Below are positions 59,777 through 64,000 of a stretch of 64,000 bases of DNA, one piece after another. The position numbers and the translations under genes are program-made. The DNA is from JADJLQ01 sp031417835 (lineage in GTDB: Bacteria > Bacteroidota > Bacteroidia > Chitinophagales > Saprospiraceae), in contig JANOWJ010000165.1 of the NCBI GenBank assembly GCA_031417835.1, positions 1-64,000 of the forward strand, read 5' to 3'. How positions within the stretch are numbered: position 1 is the first letter of the stretch; every line of letters starts with the position of its first letter. The notes under the pieces are model-generated. The model made no database searches, was not told the DNA's origin, and was given only the letters and a program-made list of their open reading frames with translations.

Positions 59777-61588
59777 ATGAAAAACATATATGCCCTTCTT
59801 GTGGGAATTGACAATTACCCACCACCTACTCCTAAACTAGGTGGGGCTAAAAGTGATGTCAATAAGATAAAAAACTATCTGGAAGCTAACTTTAAAGAAC
59901 AGCCGGTTCACCTCAAAATACTCTTAGATCAGGATGCCACTTATGCCAATTTTGTTGAAAATTTTAGAAATCATTTGGGTCAGGCTGGGGAGCATGATGT
60001 AGTGTGGTTTCATTATTCCGGTCATGGCTCGCGTCAATTTTCTGCTCCAGAGTTTGCAGAGGTTAATTCAGGAGGGCGAGACGAGACCTTGGTGTTGTAC
60101 GACAGCAGGCCGTCCGGAAATGATTTTGCTGACAAAGAGATGGCTGTTTTATTAAGCGAATTAAGTGCAAAAAATCCTCACATCATAGTCACATTGGACT
60201 GTTGCCACAGTGGATCGGGTACGCGTAGCGCAGATGAATTTGTCAAACGATTATCAGTAGATCGAGAGGATAAAAGGACCATAGACTCCTACTTGAATGG
60301 GTTTTATAAAAGTAGAAGTGTGCATGATATCCCAAAGTCAAAATACATACTTTTTGCTGCATGCAATAGATTTCAGAGTGCTAAGGAATCGTTCACCGGA
60401 GGAGGCCTTTTCACTGAAAACTTAATTCAAACATTGGACAAAAGCAACAAGGACATTTCTTACGCAAGGCTTATGGTCAAACTTAGGCAAGGGGTAGTTA
60501 AAATGAAATGGGATCAAGACCCCCAGTTGGAGTTAGTAGGTGACATCAATAGTTACACCCGATTTCTTGATGGCAGTGTGACCAATGAAGCCCCAAGATT
60601 TGCGGTATCTTTTACAGAGGAGGGTTGGACTTTGGAGGCAGGTCAGATCCTCGGTATCAACGAAGAGGTAAACCTGGCAATATATCCAGATCAATCCAAC
60701 GAAATTCTGACCAAAGCAAAGGTGCTAAAGTCCTCGGCCCATCGATCGATCCTAGCCGAAGTCGACCAATTGAACAAAGAGTCAAAATATTGGGCAGTAC
60801 CTTTGAATTTGCCTGCTATACCCTTCGAAGTAGGGTTAAAGGTTTCAGACCAGTTTTTGGACTTTTTTTTGAAACAAGCTCAAAATTTTCTGAACGTAAA
60901 GCTTAATCACCCTGCTGAATCAGATGACCCATTTGTATTAAATCAATCCAAAAATTTTATAGAATTTACAAACGCTACCACAAACGAAATATTATTCAAG
61001 ACGAATACTAGCCTCGATCCTTCCAAAATAGAACAATCCAACATGGACTTGCTAAAAAAGATAGACCAGATCGGTATTTGGACTAGATTTTTTACACTTC
61101 AGAATAATAAAACAATGCTCAGTTTGGAGAGCTGTACGATTACCGTCGAGATTATGAAGGAAGACCAACTCATCCAATACCCTCCTGGCGAGATCAAGCT
61201 AAAAAGTGGCGACGCCAGAGTCCCATATAAATTATGGATTCAAAACAAGTTTACCCAACCATTACATTTTTCTTTGATCTATCTCTCCGATCATTATGGA
61301 GCCACTCCGTTAAAAAATGATCCTTTAGAAAAATCTGATTCTCCTACTTTATTTTGGGGCGGTAAGCCAGACGATGTATTTATGATACTACCCGGCCAAC
61401 CATCGTCTTCAGATTCATTTCTAATCATCATCAGTACTGAACACACCGATGAATTCAATTTTACACTGGAGGAAATGGAATTTGGCGAAATTAAAGTCGA
61501 TCAACGGGCAATACCCGGCCTCAATAGAACGACTAAAATCAAAGGTGAATGGTATACAAACCGTTTTGTAGTTAATTTGGAGCGATAA
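59777..61588 (+). CDS. Caspase-family (C14) protease with large C-terminal extension
   Basis: 603 residues, no signal peptide, so cytoplasmic. The caspase domain (about 1-260) begins IYALLVGIDNYPPPTPKLGGA and has the dyad His83 in HYSGHGS and Cys143 in LDCCHSGSG; the p10-like part has FAACNRFQSAKES, GGLFTENLIQTL and DQDPQLELVGD. The C-terminal 340 residues include a beta-sandwich region (about 470-600; LKSGDARVPYKLWIQNKF, LIYLSDHYGATPL) that resembles DUF4384-type domains. Bacterial caspases usually cleave partner proteins or trigger cell death. It is followed 154 bp later by a CHAT-nSTAND gene in the same direction, which suggests a joint system. Confidence 0.92.
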   Translation: MKNIYALLVGIDNYPPPTPKLGGAKSDVNKIKNYLEANFKEQPVHLKILLDQDATYANFVENFRNHLGQAGEHDVVWFHYSGHGSRQFSAPEFAEVNSGGRDETLVLYDSRPSGNDFADKEMAVLLSELSAKNPHIIVTLDCCHSGSGTRSADEFVKRLSVDREDKRTIDSYLNGFYKSRSVHDIPKSKYILFAACNRFQSAKESFTGGGLFTENLIQTLDKSNKDISYARLMVKLRQGVVKMKWDQDPQLELVGDINSYTRFLDGSVTNEAPRFAVSFTEEGWTLEAGQILGINEEVNLAIYPDQSNEILTKAKVLKSSAHRSILAEVDQLNKESKYWAVPLNLPAIPFEVGLKVSDQFLDFFLKQAQNFLNVKLNHPAESDDPFVLNQSKNFIEFTNATTNEILFKTNTSLDPSKIEQSNMDLLKKIDQIGIWTRFFTLQNNKTMLSLESCTITVEIMKEDQLIQYPPGEIKLKSGDARVPYKLWIQNKFTQPLHFSLIYLSDHYGATPLKNDPLEKSDSPTLFWGGKPDDVFMILPGQPSSSDSFLIIISTEHTDEFNFTLEEMEFGEIKVDQRAIPGLNRTTKIKGEWYTNRFVVNLER

Positions 61589-61612
61589 TTGCCATCCTTA
61601 CTCAGAATCATT

Positions 61613-61715
61613 CCGAAATCCGAAATCCCCAATCCGAAATAGTAATATTCCCAAATCTGAAATCCGAAATAAATAAACCTCATTCTGAAATCCCAAATCC
61701 GAAATCCGAAATAAT
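61613..61715. repeat. Short degenerate heptamer repeats
   Basis: The interval between the caspase and CHAT-nSTAND genes is built from variants of TCCGAAA/TCCCAAA (on the minus strand TTTCGGA/TTTGGGA), at least ten units with two short interruptions. It is low-complexity and makes spurious open frames on both strands. Confidence 0.85.
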
Positions 61716-61742
61716 TCAATCCGCACCCCCCAACCCCCAACT

Positions 61743-64000
61743 TTGAATTTCAAACCCGTCATATTCCTAACATTTGCAAACGATAAAGTAGACAATACGC
61801 AATATTTACGCAACTTATCTGCAGAAATGCATGGCATCCGAAAAGCATTGGATAAAGCCATTAGCAATGGATTATGCGATGTCGAGGTTAGAGCATCGGC
61901 TACAGTAGGAGATATCCTGGATGTTTTTCAAAATCCTAATCTGGGGCCTCGAATTTCTATATTCCATTATGGTGGACATGCCAATGGATTTTCACTCCTG
62001 TTAGAAGCCATGGATGGTACTCAGGTGCAAACGCATAAAGATGGGTTGGTGCCTTTCATGGCCAGACAACCAAATCTTAAGCTTATATTTTTGAACGGCT
62101 GCTCTTCCGACGAGCAAGCCACAGATTTGCTAAAAGCAGGTATACCCGCTGTGATCGGTACTACTGCCTCTATCAATGATGAAATCGCTACCGCTTTGGC
62201 CATCCGATTTTATAGTAGCCTGGGCGATGGTGCTGGCATAGAAAAAGCTTGGACTGACGCCACCGATGAAGTCAAAATCATCAAAGGCGCTGGTGCTACC
62301 CGAGCATTGCTTTGGGAAGGCAAGAAGGATGTTGTAGATCGTTTTCCGTGGGTCATGCAATTTAAGCCCGGCTCTGACATCATCAAAGAGTGGAATTTGC
62401 CGGATATATCTGGTAATCCATTGTATGGTCTTCCAGACATCCCAGCTACGCACAATTTGCCAGAATCACCGTTTCTTTATCTCAATCGGTATGAACGTAA
62501 ACACGCCGAGGTGTATTTTGGGCGATCATTTTATATTCGATCCTTATACGCTACGATAGTCGATAAAGAAGCTCCACCGATTATATTAATGTATGGTCAA
62601 TCCGGGGTCGGCAAATCCAGTCTATTAGATGCAGGATTATTACCCAGGTTGGAAACAAGTCACCTCATCATTTATTTGAGAAGAAATGGCATCCTTGGCT
62701 TAAGTGCTACTCTATATAATGCATTGCTTGAAATGAATGGATTCAAATCTCTAGCAGATGTTCCGATCAGAAAGCAAAAAAACGATACGACCAACATTAT
62801 TGAGACGCTAGGTCATCTGGCCGTCAAGCTCGAAACCAATCTTAAAAGAGAATTGGAATTGATCATTCAAAAAATTGCTGAATCAGTATCATCGCAACCA
62901 TCACAAACCCCACTAGATGATAAAATTGCTCCGCAAGATATAGCCTCAGCATGGAGATTATTGGAACAGACATCCAAAAAACCCTTGCTCGTGGTACTGG
63001 ATCAAGTCGAAGAGGCTTATACCAGGCCCAATGAAAATTTGAAAAATGAAGTAGCTCAATTGTTCATCGATCTCAAGACTATGTTTGGTTCAGTATCGAC
63101 GCACCCGAGAGGCAAAATAATTTTGAGCTTTAGAAAAGAATATCACCCTGAACTGGAAGAGTATTGCAAGATGTATGAACTCCCTAGGGCAAAAGTCTTT
63201 ATAGAGCATATTACAAAAAAAGATGTACTAGATGTATTTAAGGGGTTCAAAGAGACCCCAAAGCTCCAAGCTCGGTACAATGTCAATATCGAAGATGGAT
63301 TACCAGAGATCGTCGCCGCCGATCTGGCTGCAGATGATGATGCTCCCATCGCACCTATGCTTCAAATATTATTGACTAAAATCTGGAATAAATCTATTTC
63401 TACATCACCTTCAGACCCTGCTTTTACGCATAAATTATATAACGAACTGAAGGAGGAGGGACTCGCCATGGATGAGTTTCTTCATAATCAAATCGTGAAC
63501 ATCAAAAAAAGGCTTCCGGCATTATATCAAAATGGATTTGTATTGGATGTTTTGGCATTTTACTGTACAGCCAATAATACCTCAGCTGCGAAATCAGAAA
63601 AACAACTCCATGCGCAGTTTCCATTTGCGATAAAAGAAGCGGATGAAGTAGTGACGGCCAGCAAGGATTTGTTTCTCATCACGGATTTGGGATCCAACGA
63701 AAAATTGGCGATGCTGGCCCACGATACCCTTGCCAAATCGGTTTTAAAAGCCCACCAGCGATCTGCACTCGCATTACAACAAGCCCAGAGGGTACTGCAC
63801 TCGAGATTAGAAGCTATCCGTGCCGGGTCAGACATGGCCACACTGGATGTATGGGATTTAAAGCTGCTGGATAAAGTCCAACATTACTTGCCTGCTTATT
63901 CTGATGAGATAAAAAAACTCATGGAAACGAGTCGCCTTGAAATTAAACGAAAGGAGAACGAAAAAAAATTATTAGCAATCTTTAAGTGGGCAGTTGTAAC
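61743..64000 (+). CDS. CHAT protease fused to nSTAND NTPase, 3' end missing
   Basis: The frame is open from 61689 and runs off the window. There is no early ATG; the TTG at 61743 gives NFKPVIFLTFANDKV, which matches the start of CHAT domains, while the ATG at 61827 would cut it. The CHAT domain (about 1-200) has His79 in FHYGGHANG and Cys120 in FLNGCSSDE. An nSTAND1-type NTPase follows (about 250-640): YFGRSFYIRSLY, Walker A GQSGVGKSS at 285-293 (Lys291), Walker B LLVVLDQVEEA with Asp420, and AHDTLAKSV near 660. A basic coiled stretch (SRLEIKRKENEKK) leads to a likely membrane helix at the window edge. It may be a sensor or effector whose C-terminal repeats lie outside. Confidence 0.9.
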   Translation, partial: MNFKPVIFLTFANDKVDNTQYLRNLSAEMHGIRKALDKAISNGLCDVEVRASATVGDILDVFQNPNLGPRISIFHYGGHANGFSLLLEAMDGTQVQTHKDGLVPFMARQPNLKLIFLNGCSSDEQATDLLKAGIPAVIGTTASINDEIATALAIRFYSSLGDGAGIEKAWTDATDEVKIIKGAGATRALLWEGKKDVVDRFPWVMQFKPGSDIIKEWNLPDISGNPLYGLPDIPATHNLPESPFLYLNRYERKHAEVYFGRSFYIRSLYATIVDKEAPPIILMYGQSGVGKSSLLDAGLLPRLETSHLIIYLRRNGILGLSATLYNALLEMNGFKSLADVPIRKQKNDTTNIIETLGHLAVKLETNLKRELELIIQKIAESVSSQPSQTPLDDKIAPQDIASAWRLLEQTSKKPLLVVLDQVEEAYTRPNENLKNEVAQLFIDLKTMFGSVSTHPRGKIILSFRKEYHPELEEYCKMYELPRAKVFIEHITKKDVLDVFKGFKETPKLQARYNVNIEDGLPEIVAADLAADDDAPIAPMLQILLTKIWNKSISTSPSDPAFTHKLYNELKEEGLAMDEFLHNQIVNIKKRLPALYQNGFVLDVLAFYCTANNTSAAKSEKQLHAQFPFAIKEADEVVTASKDLFLITDLGSNEKLAMLAHDTLAKSVLKAHQRSALALQQAQRVLHSRLEAIRAGSDMATLDVWDLKLLDKVQHYLPAYSDEIKKLMETSRLEIKRKENEKKLLAIFKWAVV

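Noticed and set aside
61598..61867. Minus-strand frames near the heptamer array (for example 61501-61740 and 61598-61867)
   Set aside because: They translate the low-complexity heptamer repeat (peptides such as FRISDLG) and are artefacts of it.
62130..62455. Minus-strand frames within the CHAT-nSTAND gene
   Set aside because: The plus strand has intact CHAT and NTPase motifs throughout; the antisense frames are shadows.

Overview
The window looks like the chromosome of a Bacteroidota bacterium, probably from the Saprospiria/Chitinophagia side of the phylum. The evidence is type IX secretion (T9SS) C-terminal sorting domains on at least three proteins, SprB-type adhesin repeats, a PorD/DUF4835 gene, the Bacteroidota omega-like RNA polymerase subunit, the gene order bamD-rpoZ-coaBC-porD and efp-accB-accC, an almost complete lack of Shine-Dalgarno sequences, and many copies of the Bacteroidota -7 promoter element TAnnTTTG. 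No rRNA, insertion sequence, phage module or CRISPR array is visible. The two RNA genes are rnpB and one tRNA-Gln.

Layout. 1-6.1 kb: end of a DUF4097-like repeat protein, a PIN-PhoH ATPase, and a minus-strand run of YhcG-type nuclease, CCHK methyltransferase and GNAT acetyltransferase, followed by rnpB. 6.3-15.9 kb: a large NtrY-like sensor kinase, DUF4846 protein, a giant SprB-repeat/cohesin-like adhesin and a thioredoxin-SPOR fusion. 16-22.8 kb: fatty-acid start genes (fabH, accB, accC) with efp, an MsbA-like ABC exporter and a T9SS cargo protein. 22.8-26.7 kb: purN, porD, coaBC, rpoZ-like gene and bamD. 27-34.4 kb: glycosyltransferase, GH3 amido synthetase, thrS, two dodecins, TlpA-like and TPR lipoproteins, DinB. 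34.4-43.6 kb: CotH-type T9SS protein, CDGSH/4Fe-4S protein, AlgX-like plus MBOAT O-acetylation pair, TIM-barrel protein, methyltransferase lipoprotein, aspartoacylase-like plus RimK pair. 43.8-51.8 kb: UMF1 transporter, rplY, prs, glycosyltransferase, M16 peptidase, DUF983, small lipoprotein. 51.9-54.1 kb: a more AT-rich, looser stretch with a catalytically degenerate M48-like TPR protein and tRNA-Gln. 54.2-59 kb: secreted protein, Tat-type TIM barrel, DinB, WYL regulator, DUF1080, ICMT-like protein. 59-64 kb: an accessory end with a RHH-MazF toxin-antitoxin pair, a caspase-family protease and a CHAT protease fused to an nSTAND NTPase that runs off the window.

The most noteworthy system is the right-hand caspase plus CHAT-nSTAND pair, whose architecture matches NTP-controlled protease conflict or cell-suicide systems. 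Other points of note are an EF-P with arginine in place of the modified lysine, two in-frame copies of a palindromic element inside the YhcG nuclease gene, an M48-like protein whose HExxH glutamate is alanine, and a recurrent pattern in which the -7 promoter element lies so close to the start codon that the mRNAs should be leaderless. All calls rest on reading the sequence and on remembered family motifs; no database search was done.
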